Source: DAIQRJ01 sp963708795 (GTDB lineage: Bacteria > Actinomycetota > Actinomycetes > Propionibacteriales > DAIQRJ01). From it: DNA of 64,000 nucleotides. Within the stretch, counting starts at the first letter, position 1, and every line of letters starts with the position of its first letter. Shown here in pieces: positions 34,249-43,611 of the stretch. The notes beneath the pieces were generated by a model. That model made no database searches, was not told where the DNA came from, and was given only the letters and a program-made list of their open reading frames with translations. The position numbers and the translations under genes were made by a program. The stretch spans positions 372,001 to 436,000 of the forward strand of contig CAVPUH010000009.1 in assembly GCA_963708795.1 (NCBI GenBank), in the 5' to 3' direction.

Positions 34249-34254
34249 TACGGT
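34249..34254 (+). promoter_or_regulatory. leaderless -10 box of hisN
   Basis: TACGGT, matching TANNNT, exactly 7 nt before ATG 34262; no ribosome-binding site fits in between. Confidence 0.5.
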
Positions 34255-34261
34255 GGGGCCC

Positions 34262-35113
34262 ATGCCCTCCGGTCACAAGACTTCCGGCCACATCGACGAC
34301 GTGCGGCTGGCCCATCTGCTCGCCGACGACGCCGACTCGTTGTCCATGAACCGGTTCCGGGCACAGAACCTCCAGGTCGACACGAAGGCCGACGACACCT
34401 GGGTCAGTGACGCCGACACCTCCGTCGAGGAAGCCGTTCGGCGGACGCTGTCCCGAGCACGTCCGCGGGACGCCGTGGTCGGCGAGGAGCAGGGCAACAC
34501 CGGGTGGGGACCGCGTCGCTGGGTGATCGACCCGATCGACGGAACGTCCAACTTCGTCCGGGGCGTCCCGGTCTGGGCCACGCTGATCGGCCTGATGGTC
34601 GAGGACGAGGTGGTCGCCGGAGTGGTGAGCGCCCCCGCACTCGGCCGCCGCTGGTGGGCCAGCAAGGGCGACGGCGCCTTCGCCGGCAAGGGGCTGATGA
34701 ACGCCCAGCCGTGCCGGGTGAGCTCGATCGACACCCTGGCCCGGGCACAGGTGTCGTACTCGTCCCTGAACGGCTGGCAGGAAGCCGGCCGGTTGGTGCC
34801 GTTCCTGGACCTCCTCCGTCGCTGCTGGCGGACGCGCGGGTTCGGGGACTTCTGGTCGTACATGCTGCTGGCCGAGGGCGCGGTCGACATCGCGGCCGAA
34901 CCAGAACTGAAGTTGCACGACATGGCGGCCCTCGACGTCATCGTCACCGAGGCCGGCGGGCGATTCACGGGGCTGAACGGGGTCGACGGCCCGAACTCCG
35001 GTAATGCCGCCGCCACCAACGGCCTCCTTCACGACGCCGTCCTCGACCTGATCGGCGACCCGGACCGCGGCGCACGAGACGACGATGACGAGGACCTCCC
35101 GGACGCACCGTGA
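34262..35113 (+). CDS. hisN: histidinol-phosphatase, inositol monophosphatase fold
   Basis: 283 residues of the IMPase superfamily. Metal and substrate motifs: KADDTWVSDADTSVEE, VVGEEQGN (GEE), WVIDPIDGTSNFVRG (DPIDGT) and EPELKLHDMAALDVIVTEAG. The actinobacterial HisN type dephosphorylates histidinol phosphate in histidine synthesis; a general inositol phosphatase role cannot be excluded. It overlaps the following lipoprotein gene (GTGA). The acidic end is ARDDDDEDLPDAP. Confidence 0.85.
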   Translation: MPSGHKTSGHIDDVRLAHLLADDADSLSMNRFRAQNLQVDTKADDTWVSDADTSVEEAVRRTLSRARPRDAVVGEEQGNTGWGPRRWVIDPIDGTSNFVRGVPVWATLIGLMVEDEVVAGVVSAPALGRRWWASKGDGAFAGKGLMNAQPCRVSSIDTLARAQVSYSSLNGWQEAGRLVPFLDLLRRCWRTRGFGDFWSYMLLAEGAVDIAAEPELKLHDMAALDVIVTEAGGRFTGLNGVDGPNSGNAAATNGLLHDAVLDLIGDPDRGARDDDDEDLPDAP

Positions 35114-35742
35114 GGAGCCGACGTTCGGTGGTCGTCGCCTTCGTCTGCCTCGTCACGACGCTCGGGTTGCTCGGCGGTTGCTCGCCCTCGCCCCAGCAGC
35201 CGACGGTCCGGCGCACGGACACCGCGGCACCAACGACATCGATCCCGGCTTCGGTCGGGTTCACCAGGTTCTCCGCCGGGCTGGGCCCGATGCTGCCGGT
35301 GCTGAGCGGCGACGACCTCGCCGGCCGATCGATGACGGTCCCCGACGTCGCCGCGGCGCCGGTGACGGTCGTGAACGTGTGGGCGTCCTGGTGCGGACCG
35401 TGCGTGGCCGAGATGCCGAAGATCGGCGCGGCCGCGAACCGCTTCGCCGACGACGGAGTGGCGGTTCGCGGCCTCGACACCCGCGACACCCCGAAGGCAG
35501 CGACCGCGTTCCTGGCCGACGTCGCCGTCGACCTGCCGAGCCTCTCCGACCCGCGCGGCTCCCAGGCGGCCCGGTGGAGCGCGATCGTGCCCGCCTCCGC
35601 AGTGCCGAGCACGGTGCTGATCGACCGGACCGGCCGCGTCCGGGCCCGGTGGATCGGCCCGCTCGACGCCACCGGTCTCGACCGTGAGATCTGCCTGGTC
35701 CTGACCGAGCAGGACACCGACTCGACCAGGTGCCCCGGCTGA
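35110..35742 (+). CDS. TlpA-like thioredoxin-fold lipoprotein
   Basis: 210 residues. Signal peptide with lipobox LGGC (about residue 24), a Thr/Pro-rich tether, then a thioredoxin fold with VNVWASWCGPCVAEMP (CxxC) and the cis-Pro region VPSTVLIDRTGRV. Likely an extracytoplasmic thiol-disulfide reductase anchored in the membrane. GTG 35110 overlaps the hisN stop, so they are co-translated. Confidence 0.88.
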   Translation: MRSRRSVVVAFVCLVTTLGLLGGCSPSPQQPTVRRTDTAAPTTSIPASVGFTRFSAGLGPMLPVLSGDDLAGRSMTVPDVAAAPVTVVNVWASWCGPCVAEMPKIGAAANRFADDGVAVRGLDTRDTPKAATAFLADVAVDLPSLSDPRGSQAARWSAIVPASAVPSTVLIDRTGRVRARWIGPLDATGLDREICLVLTEQDTDSTRCPG

Positions 35743-35810
35743 GCAGCACGGCCGGAATGCACGACAATGGCCATGGCCAGCGAACCCTCGGCGGCGAAGG
35801 AGCCCCTCCC

Positions 35811-37253
35811 GTGTCAGCAGAAGCAACCGCATCCATCGGCGTCACCGGCCTCGCGGTGATGGGGCGCAACCTCGCCCGCAACCTGGCCCACCACGGCTAC
35901 ACGGTCGCGCTGCACAACCGCACCCAGTCCCGCACCGACTCCCTCGTCGCCGACCACGGTTCCGAGGGAGACTTCGTCCGCACCGAGTCGATCGCCGAGT
36001 TCGCCGCAGCGCTGGCCCGTCCGCGCAAGGCGATCATCATGGTCCAGGCCGGTCCCGGCACGGACGCGGTCATCGACGAACTCGTCGGGGTGTTCGAACC
36101 CGGCGACATCATCCTCGACGGCGGGAACGCCCACTTCGCCGACACCCGGCGTCGCGAGAAGGCCCTGGCCGAGAAGGGCATCCACTTCGTGGGCACCGGC
36201 ATCTCCGGCGGCGAGGAAGGCGCACTGAACGGGCCGTCGATCATGCCCGGCGGCTCCGCCGAGTCGTGGGAGTCGGTCGGGCCGATCCTGACGTCGATCG
36301 CCGCCGTGGCGCAGGGCGACCCGTGCTGCATCCGGGTCGGCGCCGACGGCGCCGGCCACTTCGTCAAGATGGTCCACAACGGCATCGAGTACGCCGACAT
36401 GCAGCTCATCGCCGAGTCCTACGACCTCCTGCGCAGCGCCGGTGGCATGACGCCGGCCGAGATCGCCGACGTCATGAACACCTGGAACTCGGGCGACCTG
36501 GAGTCCTACCTCATCGAGATCACGGCGACCGTGCTCGCCCATGTGGACGAGTCGACCGGCCAGCCGTTCGTCGACATCGTGCTCGACCAGGCCGAGCAGA
36601 AGGGCACGGGCCGCTGGACCGTGCAGTCCGCGCTCGACCTCGGCACGCCGGTCTCGGGCATCGCCGAGGCGGTCTTCGCCCGGGCGCTGTCCGGGCACGC
36701 GGAACAGCGGGTGCCGGCCCGCGACCTGCCCGGCGCGTCGACGCCGTGGACCGTGCACGACCGGCAGGCGTTCGTCGACGACGTCCGGGCGGCGCTCTAC
36801 GCGTCCAAGGTCGTCGCCTACGCCCAGGGCTTCGACATGATCGCGGCGGCGGCCGCGGAGTACGGGTGGGACATCGACCGCGCGGCCGTCGCCCGGATCT
36901 GGCGTGGCGGCTGCATCATCCGCGCGCGGTTCCTCGACCGGATCTCCGACGCCTACATCGCCACGCCGGACCTGCCCAGCCTGCTCGTCGACCCCTACTT
37001 CGTCGACGCCATCAGCGCGGGTCAGGACGCCTGGCGCCGGGTCGTGGCCGGGGCCGCGTCCTCCGGCATCCCGGCACCCGGCTTCGCGTCGGCGCTCGCG
37101 TACTACGACGGGTTGCGGGCGCAGCGGCTTCCGGCCGCGCTGATCCAGGGCCTGCGCGACCTGTTCGGCGCCCACACCTACAAGCGGGTCGACGGCGACG
37201 GGACGTTCCACACCCTCTGGGCGGAGGACGGCAAGCCGCAGATCACGGCCTGA
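35811..37253 (+). CDS. gnd: 6-phosphogluconate dehydrogenase (decarboxylating)
   Basis: 480 residues, the length of the classic NADP-dependent Gnd of the oxidative pentose phosphate pathway. N-terminal Rossmann VTGLAVMGRNLARN, substrate sites ILDGGNAHFADT and GTGISGGEEGALNGPSIMPG, catalytic KMVHNGIEYADMQ, and helical C-terminus with GCIIRARFL and ALAYYDGLRAQRLPAALIQG. GTG 35811 follows GAAGGA. Followed by a repeat-derived hairpin. Confidence 0.95.
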   Translation: MSAEATASIGVTGLAVMGRNLARNLAHHGYTVALHNRTQSRTDSLVADHGSEGDFVRTESIAEFAAALARPRKAIIMVQAGPGTDAVIDELVGVFEPGDIILDGGNAHFADTRRREKALAEKGIHFVGTGISGGEEGALNGPSIMPGGSAESWESVGPILTSIAAVAQGDPCCIRVGADGAGHFVKMVHNGIEYADMQLIAESYDLLRSAGGMTPAEIADVMNTWNSGDLESYLIEITATVLAHVDESTGQPFVDIVLDQAEQKGTGRWTVQSALDLGTPVSGIAEAVFARALSGHAEQRVPARDLPGASTPWTVHDRQAFVDDVRAALYASKVVAYAQGFDMIAAAAAEYGWDIDRAAVARIWRGGCIIRARFLDRISDAYIATPDLPSLLVDPYFVDAISAGQDAWRRVVAGAASSGIPAPGFASALAYYDGLRAQRLPAALIQGLRDLFGAHTYKRVDGDGTFHTLWAEDGKPQITA

Positions 37254-37265
37254 CCGGCACGGCCT

Positions 37266-37307
37266 GATCGGCACGGCGCCCGATCGGCACGGCGCCCGAT
37301 CGGCGCC
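37266..37307 (+). repeat. 16-bp tandem repeats forming the gnd terminator hairpin
   Basis: GATCGGCACGGCGCCC twice in tandem plus a partial third copy after the gnd stop. The end of copy 2 and copy 3 form GGCGCC-CGATC-GGCGCC, a 6-7-bp hairpin at 37290-37308, likely the terminator between gnd and the convergent FUSC gene. Confidence 0.7.
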
Positions 37308-37321
37308 GGGCCACGAGGGGC

Positions 37322-38458
37322 TCACTGGTCGACCGGTGGCACCGCTTCGCGAGCGCTGCTCGCCGGCTGACCGGTCGCCTCGGCCAGGTCGACGACGATC
37401 GAGCGGACCTGCGCGAGTACGACCGTCGCCGACAAGCTCGTCACGAGGCCCGCGGCCGAACTGTCGACGCCGATGGCCGTCAGTTCGGTGCGGGCGGAGT
37501 CCAATGGCCGCCCGGCCGCCAGGTCGTCGGCCATCGCGCTCGTCACCGCCGCCAGCCGGCGCACGAGATCGACGGTGCCGGCAGGGACCTCCTCGGACCG
37601 CCAGACCGAGACAGCGGCGCGACGGACCAGGACCCGGACGTTGCGGGTCGCTCGGTCGAGCGGCCCGGCGAGCGGGGCGATACCGGCCGGATCGGCGCGG
37701 CCGCGGCGCCAGATCACCGCGAGCGGCGCGGACTGCACGCCTTCGGTGACGGCGGTCGAGAGCTCACCGGTCAGCGTCTCGGTGTCGCGGGCCCGGCTCA
37801 GAGTGTGCTCGATGCGTTGCCCGTCGCCGTCGGCGAGGGCGCCGACGGTCTCGGTCAGGATCGCCGACATCTCGTCGAGGAGCGCGCCCGCGAGCTCCCG
37901 CGGTCGAGCCGACGTGCGGGACGGGATGAGCAGGGCGAGCAGGAGCGCCACCAGGCCGCCGATGACCGCGTCGATCCATCGGTTGAAGGCGCCGTTCGGC
38001 CCGACGACGGTGGCGACGACGATGGCCTGGACGCCCGCCTGGGTGATCATCAGCTGGCCCGCCCCCGCGAGCAGGGCCACGGACATCGCCACGGCCACGA
38101 CCACAGCGATCTGCCATCCGCCGACCCCCGCCCACACGCGGAACAGGTCACCGACCGCGATCCCGATCGCCACTCCGAAGGTGACCTCGACCCCCCGACG
38201 GAGCTGCTGGCCCCTGCTCTGGGTGGCGACGATCACGGCGACGACGGGCGCGAAGAACGGCACGACATGGCCGAGCAGGTTGTGCGCGATCAGCCAGGCC
38301 AGCGCCGCGCCCACCGCCGACTGGGCGATCAGCACGTCCCTCGAGCGAAGGCGGCCCAACCGGACCCGGACCGAGACCCGGCCCCGGCTGGCGGCCTCGC
38401 CGGCACTGAGCTGGCCGACGGCCCGGAGCTCGGCGAGTGTCCACCGATGCGCAGCCAT
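37322..38458 (-). CDS. FUSC/aromatic acid exporter-family membrane protein
   Basis: 378 residues. An N-terminal block of about six membrane spans (IAQSAVGAALAWLIAHNLLG, VPFFAPVVAVIVATQSRGQQ, FGVAIGIAVGDLF, AVVVAVAMSVALLAG) is followed by a helical cytoplasmic region, the layout of the FUSC/ArAE exporter family. The pattern TQSRGQQLRRGVEVTFGVAIG is characteristic. ATG 38458. Possible efflux of aromatic acids; cargo not shown. Confidence 0.75.
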   Translation of the reverse strand: MAAHRWTLAELRAVGQLSAGEAASRGRVSVRVRLGRLRSRDVLIAQSAVGAALAWLIAHNLLGHVVPFFAPVVAVIVATQSRGQQLRRGVEVTFGVAIGIAVGDLFRVWAGVGGWQIAVVVAVAMSVALLAGAGQLMITQAGVQAIVVATVVGPNGAFNRWIDAVIGGLVALLLALLIPSRTSARPRELAGALLDEMSAILTETVGALADGDGQRIEHTLSRARDTETLTGELSTAVTEGVQSAPLAVIWRRGRADPAGIAPLAGPLDRATRNVRVLVRRAAVSVWRSEEVPAGTVDLVRRLAAVTSAMADDLAAGRPLDSARTELTAIGVDSSAAGLVTSLSATVVLAQVRSIVVDLAEATGQPASSAREAVPPVDQ

Positions 38459-38614
38459 GGCCCCATGATGACGGCTCGGCGTCGTCCACAGCAGCGACGA
38501 TCGTGCGCCTGTCCACAGCACCGACCGAGCTGTCGGCTCGCTGACGGATGCTGGAACCCGACGTCAGAGCGGCGTTCCCGGCAGCACCGGACGACCAGAC
38601 ACGGCAGGTCAGGC

Positions 38615-39160
38615 ATGGCAGATTCCGCCAACACGACGACCAGCACGACGACCAGCACGACGAAACCCCGCACGGCGACCGATGACGCCGGTGAACAGCG
38701 GTTCTGGGTCAACACGGTGTCGCTCGAACACGTCCAACTGGGCGTGGCGGGAGGCTTCGTCCAGGCCGATCACGGCAAGACGACACGGTTGCGCTGGCTG
38801 CGCACCGGCGACTGGATCGCGATGTACTCCCCGCGTACCGGGATGCGTGCAGGCTCGCCGGTCCAGGCGTTCACGGCGCTGGGCCGGATCGTGGACGCCG
38901 AGCCCTTCCAGGTCCACCTGAGCTCGGACCTCGACCCATGGCGGCGGGCGGTCGACTGGCAGCCGTGCCTGCCCGCGGACGTCCACCCACTGCTCCCCGA
39001 CCTCACGTTCGTCCTCGACAAGGTCCAGTGGGGATTCCCGTTCCGGCGCGGACTGTTCCGCATCGACGCCGACGACTTCACCCGGATCGCCCGGGCGATG
39101 AACTCCGACTGGACCGCCGGGCTCGATCCCGCCCGACGCGATCTGGGCGTTCCGACCTAG
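38615..39160 (+). CDS. EVE-domain protein
   Basis: 181 residues. A low-complexity Thr/Ser leader (TTTSTTTSTT, from a 12-bp ACGACGACCAGC repeat) precedes an EVE domain: FWVNTVSLEHVQLGVAGGFVQ, DWIAMYSPRTGM, FTALGRIVDAEPFQ and FPFRRGLFRID. EVE/PUA-like domains bind modified bases in nucleic acids and occur in restriction systems, but no nuclease is adjacent here. ATG 38615; translation could also start later than the leader. Its TAG stop forms part of the next gene's -10 box. Confidence 0.82.
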   Translation: MADSANTTTSTTTSTTKPRTATDDAGEQRFWVNTVSLEHVQLGVAGGFVQADHGKTTRLRWLRTGDWIAMYSPRTGMRAGSPVQAFTALGRIVDAEPFQVHLSSDLDPWRRAVDWQPCLPADVHPLLPDLTFVLDKVQWGFPFRRGLFRIDADDFTRIARAMNSDWTAGLDPARRDLGVPT

Positions 39161-39163
39161 GGT
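39158..39163 (+). promoter_or_regulatory. leaderless -10 box of the GNAT gene, sharing the EVE stop codon
   Basis: TAGGGT, 7 nt before ATG 39171. Its first three bases are the TAG stop codon of the EVE gene. Confidence 0.4.
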
Positions 39164-39170
39164 GCTGGCC

Positions 39171-39488
39171 ATGACGGACGCCCGAGTGCTGACCCACGAC
39201 GACGAGACCGGGCTCACGGTCGAGCACGACGAAGCGGCCACGCGATACCGGGTGCGGCACGGCGACGAGTACATCGGCCTCATCGACTACGACATCCGCG
39301 GCAAAGTCGTCGTGATGACCCACACCGAGGTGTCGCCGGCACGACAGGGCGGCGGCGTGGCCGGAACGCTCGCGGGGGCCGCACTCGACGATGTCCGCGC
39401 GCGCGGCCTGTCGGTCGATCCGGCCTGCCCCTACATCGTCACCTACATCAGACGACACCCCGAGTACGCGGATCTCGTCGCCTCCTGA
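39171..39488 (+). CDS. short GNAT-type N-acetyltransferase (YjdJ-like)
   Basis: 105 residues. EYIGLIDYDIRGKVVVMTHTE and the acetyl-CoA loop VSPARQGGGVAGTLAGAALDD (R-x-G-G-G/A pattern) followed by CPYIVTYIRRHPEYADLV match the minimal GNAT family with conserved C-P-Y and HPEY. Substrate unknown. Start ATG 39171 chosen because of the -10 box 7 nt upstream; GTG 39162 would add three residues. Confidence 0.85.
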   Translation: MTDARVLTHDDETGLTVEHDEAATRYRVRHGDEYIGLIDYDIRGKVVVMTHTEVSPARQGGGVAGTLAGAALDDVRARGLSVDPACPYIVTYIRRHPEYADLVAS

Positions 39489-39591
39489 TCGGGCACCGCA
39501 CCTGGTCAGCACGCTCACAGATCCGACATGATCGGTGACGTAGCAATCACGATGGATAGCTGAGCCGATCCGAGCCGATCCGGGGGCACAC

Positions 39592-41660
39592 ATGGCACTG
39601 GCCGAGGCCACGACCCGTCCACCGGAACCGGACACCGGGATCGACCGGCGGCGGATGAACCTGGTCTTCGTCACCGTCCTGCTCGGCATGCTGCTCGTCG
39701 GCGCTCGACCAGACGATCGTCTCGACCGCGCTGCCGACGATCGTCGGCGACCTCGGCGGCGCCGGCCACCTGTCCTGGGTGGTGTCGTCGTACCTGCTGG
39801 CCGACACGATCGCGACGGTGCTGGCCGGCAAGTTCGGCGACCTGTTCGGCCGCAAGCTGATCTTCCAGGTCTCGGCCGGCGATGTTCGTCGTCGCGTCGG
39901 CCGCCTGCGGGCTCGCCGGCGAACATGACCTGGCTGATCGCCTGGCGGGCGGTGCAGGGCCTCGGCGCCGGCGGCCTGGCGGTCACCGCGACCGCGCTGA
40001 TCGCCGACGTCATCCCGCTGCGCGAGCGCGGCAAGTACCAGGGCGCGCTCGGCGCGGTCTTCGGCGTGACGACGGTGCTCGGCCCGCTGCTCGGCGGCTT
40101 GTTCACCGACCACCTGTCGTGGCGGTGGGCGTTCTACGTCAACCTGCCGATCGGCATCGGTCGTCATCGTGCTGGCCGCGTCGACGATGCCCGCGGTGCG
40201 CACGGCGGCGACGCCGGTCATCGACTACCTCGGCATCGTCTTCGTCTCGCTCGGCGCCGCCGGCCTGACCCTCGGCGCTGTAGCTGGGGCGGCACGCCAG
40301 TACGCCTGGGGCTCGGCCACGATCATCGGGCTGTTCGTCGGCTCGCTGATCTGCGCTGGCGCTCTTCGTGCTGGTCGAGCGCCGCGCCGTCGACCCGATC
40401 CTGCCGCTGCGGCTGTTCCGGTCGTCGGTGTTCAGCGTCTGCGTCGTGCTGGCGTTCATCGTCGGGTTCGCGATGCTCGGCGCGATGACCTTCCTGCCGA
40501 CCTACCTGCAGTACGTCAAGGGCGTCTCGGCCACCGCCTCCGGCGTGCAGACGCTGCCGCTGGTCGTCGGCCTGCTGGTGACCGTCGATCCTGTCCGGCA
40601 CGATCGTCGGCCGCACCGGGCGCTACAAGATCTTCCCGGTCGCCGGCTCGCTGGTGATGGCGCTCGGCCTGTACCTGCTGTCGCGGATGGACGCGCACAC
40701 GTCGTACGCTGACGATGGCGCTCGACATGCTCGTGCTCGGCATCGGCATCGGGCTGTGCATGCAGGTGCTGACGATCATCGTGCAGAACACCGTCGACTA
40801 CCGCGACCTCGGCGTCGCGACCTCCGGGGTGACGTTCTTCCGCACCCTCGGCAGCTCGTTCGGCGCCGCGATCTTCGGCACGGTCTACTCCAACGTCCTC
40901 GAGCAACACGCTGCCCGGCGCCATCGCGGCCGTGCCCGGCGTCGACCCGCGCGCCGATCGCCACCCCGAAGGCGCTGCACGCGCACCCGGCGGAGCAGAT
41001 CGCGCCGATCGTCGACGCGTACGCGCACGCCATCCACGTCGTGTTCCTGGCCGCCGTCCCGGTCGCGCTGCGTCGGCGTTCGTGCTGGCGCTGTTCCTCA
41101 AGGAGGTGCCGCTGCGCGACACGGCCCGGGCCGGGCGCCGCGACGTCGGCGACGGCGTTCGGCATGCCCGAGGGCGCCGACAGCGCGCAGCAGCTGCAGA
41201 TCGCGATCGCCCGGCTGTTCCGACGCCGCGGCCGGGAGGCCTCGGCGCGATCCGGCGAGGCGTCCGGCACCGAGCTCGACGTCGGCGACGGCTGGTGCGT
41301 CGGCCAGGTGCACGTCCGCGCACGGCTCGGCCGCGACAGCCAGCCTGGAGGCGATCGCGCAGCGGGTCCGCGTGCCCGGCGCCGGTGCTGCGGCCGGCCT
41401 TCCACGCGCGCCCGCGACGCCGGCTACCTCGACCGGCGACGACGACCAGCTCGAGCTCACCGCCGGCCGGCACGCAGGAGATCGACGAAGCTGGTCGCCG
41501 CGACTGCGCGCCTGGCTGGCCGAGCGAGCTCAGCGACTGGGGCGCCGACGACGACGCGCTGCTCACCGAGGCGCTGAACGGAATGGCGCAACGGGTCGTC
41601 GACGAGGATCCGGAGTTCACTCCCCCACCCCGCCCGTTGGCCGCGTCGGGAGCTCGCTGA
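39592..41660 (+). CDS. DHA2-family MFS exporter with MarR-like tail, about twenty +1 frameshifts
   Basis: When the frame is followed from segment to segment, the gene reads as an EmrB/QacA-type 14-span exporter: LDQTIVSTALPTIVGDLGG, WLIAWRAVQGLGAGGL, PLRERGKYQGALGAVFG, PLLGGLFTDHLSWRWAFYVN, then a C-terminal winged-helix region (TELDVGDGWCVGQVHVRARL, GTQEIDKLVAATRAWLASEL). I count 20 frame changes, all +1. Removing 20 bases leaves 683 codons, matching the family with such a tail. ATG 39592 and the stop at 41660 bracket it. Either the consensus is wrong or the gene is dead; the preserved protein favours error. Confidence 0.75.
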
Positions 41661-43147
41661 CGGCAGGATCGACCCGCGGCCGCGCGTCGCCGTCCCGTCG
41701 CCGTCGCCGTCGCCGGCCAAGGTGTTGCTGATGGTCGCGAACGCCAGCAGCGCGCCCAGGCACAACAGCCCCGCGGCGATCAGCACGGCGATGTCGAACC
41801 CGTGGTCGAACTCCGCGGGGTCGTGGTAGTCGTCGCCGGAGATTCCCGCGACCACCGGCAGGGCAGCGACGGCGATCAGCCCTGCCGCCCGGGCCACGGC
41901 GTTGTTCACCCCGGACGCCACGCCCGCATGCACGACGTCGACCGCCGCCAGCACCGTCGCCGTCAACGGTGCGACCATCAGGGCCAGCCCGAGTGCGAAC
42001 ACGACCACCGCGGGCAACACGTCGGCCACATACGTCGCCGTCGCGCCGATCCGGGTCATCATGCACCACCCCGACGGCGCACACGAGCGGCCCGAGCGTC
42101 ATCGGCAGCCGCGGGCCGATCCGCTCGGCCAACTGGCCGGCCCGGGCCGAGAGCAGCAGCATCACCACGGTGACGGGCAGCAACGCGACGCCCGCCTCGA
42201 GCGGCGGAGAAGCCGGTCACCACCTGAAGCTGTACCGCCAGGAGGAAGAAGACCCCGCCGAAGGCGCCGTACACCGCGAAGGTCACGGCGTTGGCCGCGC
42301 TGAACTGCTTGGACGCGAACAGGGTCAGCGGCATCATCGGGTGCCGCTCACGACCCTCGGCCACGACGAACGCCACCAGCGCCACCAGGCCGACGGCTCC
42401 GGACAGCACGACCGGCCACGACCACAGGCCCTGCTCCGGGACGGCGATGATCGCGTACGTCACCCCGCCCAGGCCGACGACGGCCAGGGCGGCCCCGACG
42501 ACGTCGACCCGCCCGCTGCTGCCGGGGTCCCGCGACTCGGGCACGTGCCGCCGCGCGACGAGCACGACCACGAGCGCGAGCGGGAGATTGATCCAGAAGA
42601 CCCACCGCCAGGACGCGACGAGGATGAGCCATCCGCCGAGGAACGGCCCGACGGCAGTGGCCACCCCACCGAGACCCGACCAGGCACCGATGGCCCGGGC
42701 GCGGTCGGCCGGGGCGAACGACGCCTGGATCATCGCGAGGCTCCCCGGCGTCAGCAGCGCGGCCCCGACGCCCTGGAGGGCGCGCGCCGCGATCAGCCAG
42801 CCGGCACCGGGGGCGACGCCGCACACGGCCGACGCGAGGGCGAACCAGATCACGCCGATGACGAAGACCCGGCGCCGGCCGAAGCGATCGCCCAGCGCAC
42901 CGCCGAGCAGGATCAACGAGGCCAGCGTCAGCGTGTAGGCGGTGACGGTGGCCTGGAGCGCGGCGAACCCGACGCCGAAGTCGGCGCCGATGGCGGGGAG
43001 GGCGACGTTGACGACGGTCGCGTCGATGCCGGCCAGACCCGAGCCGAGGATGGTGGCCAGCAGCACCCAGCGCCCGGTGGCCGAGCCGTACCGGATCCCG
43101 TCGACCTCCGGGCCCGCCGGCGCCGGCGGTGTATCAGGTTCCCCCAC
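41617..43147 (-). CDS. DHA2-family MFS exporter, with +1 frameshifts
   Basis: About 500-residue MFS exporter. First part intact to about 42200: GIDATVVNVALPAIGADFG, LGDRFGRRRVFVIG, ARALQGVGAALLTPGSLAMI, GPFLGGWLILVASWRWVFWI. A +1 shift at about 42195-42215 (VTGFS to PLEAGVALLPVTVVMLLL), and another near 42063-42070, join the rest, which ends in an Asp/Gly-rich tail. A third shift may lie near 41690, so the exact stop (41617 used here) is uncertain. GTG start at 43147. Divergent from the trypco1 operon and convergent with the other exporter. Confidence 0.75.
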
Positions 43148-43234
43148 GCGCTACCCCTGCCGTCGAGCCTGTCCGGCCACGATAGAGGGCACTCCCTGCC
43201 GGGATCGGACCGGTCGGGCGGATGCTCACGTTCG

Positions 43235-43264
43235 TTGTCGGCCGCCGACCACGATCGATATGCT
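43235..43264 (+). promoter_or_regulatory. promoter of the trypco1/trypsin-CHAT/TPR operon
   Basis: TTGTCG, 18-bp spacer, TATGCT: a near-consensus primary-sigma promoter, better than most in this window. Predicted start about 43271, giving a 22-nt leader with AGGAGG before GTG 43293. Suggests constitutive expression. Confidence 0.65.
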
Positions 43265-43292
43265 CCCGAACACATACGCATCAGGAGGACAG

Positions 43293-43607
43293 GTGGCAAC
43301 CGACTCCCGGGTCAAGCTGGATCTCGGCGACGGAACGGTCATGTACGTCGCAGCCGAGCCGATCGGGCCCGCCCTGGTGGCCGACGACGATGTCGTGGCC
43401 CGACTGGGCGCCATGACCGATTCGATCGGCAAGCTGAGCACCGCAGTCCTGGACTCGGTGAAGAAGGCCGGCCCAAGCAAGGCCACCGTGGAGCTCGGTT
43501 TCACGTTCGGGGTCGAGACCGGCCAGTTGATCGCGATGTTCGGCAAGGCCAAGGGTGACACGTCCCTGACGGTCACCCTCGAATGGACCAAGAGCCAAGG
43601 CAGCTGA
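43293..43607 (+). CDS. trypco1-domain protein (CU044_2847-like)
   Basis: 104 residues, no signal or membrane span. Reads VKLDLGDGTVMYVAAEPIGP at the start, a helical middle (ARLGAMTDSIGKLSTAVLDSVKKAGP) and KATVELGFTFGVETGQLIAM with TSLTVTLEW at the end. This strand-helix-strand pattern and the E-x-G-x-x-F/G-x-E signature match the trypsin-co-occurring domain 1 family, small proteins usually encoded next to trypsin-like or CHAT proteases in actinomycete conflict loci. GTG 43293 follows AGGAGG. It precedes the protease gene by four bases. Confidence 0.8.
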   Translation: MATDSRVKLDLGDGTVMYVAAEPIGPALVADDDVVARLGAMTDSIGKLSTAVLDSVKKAGPSKATVELGFTFGVETGQLIAMFGKAKGDTSLTVTLEWTKSQGS

Positions 43608-43611
43608 CTCC

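Noticed and set aside
37256..37310. Repeats after gnd as an origin or attachment site
   Set aside because: Only two and a half copies of a GC-rich 16-mer forming a hairpin at a gene end; fits a terminator.
38615..39160. EVE-domain gene as part of a restriction system
   Set aside because: No nuclease, methylase or McrBC-like gene is next to it; neighbours are an exporter and a GNAT protein.
39592..43147. Calling both MFS exporters pseudogenes
   Set aside because: The protein sequence is conserved in every segment, with no internal stops in the followed frames and only +1 changes. Consensus insertion errors explain this better than decay.
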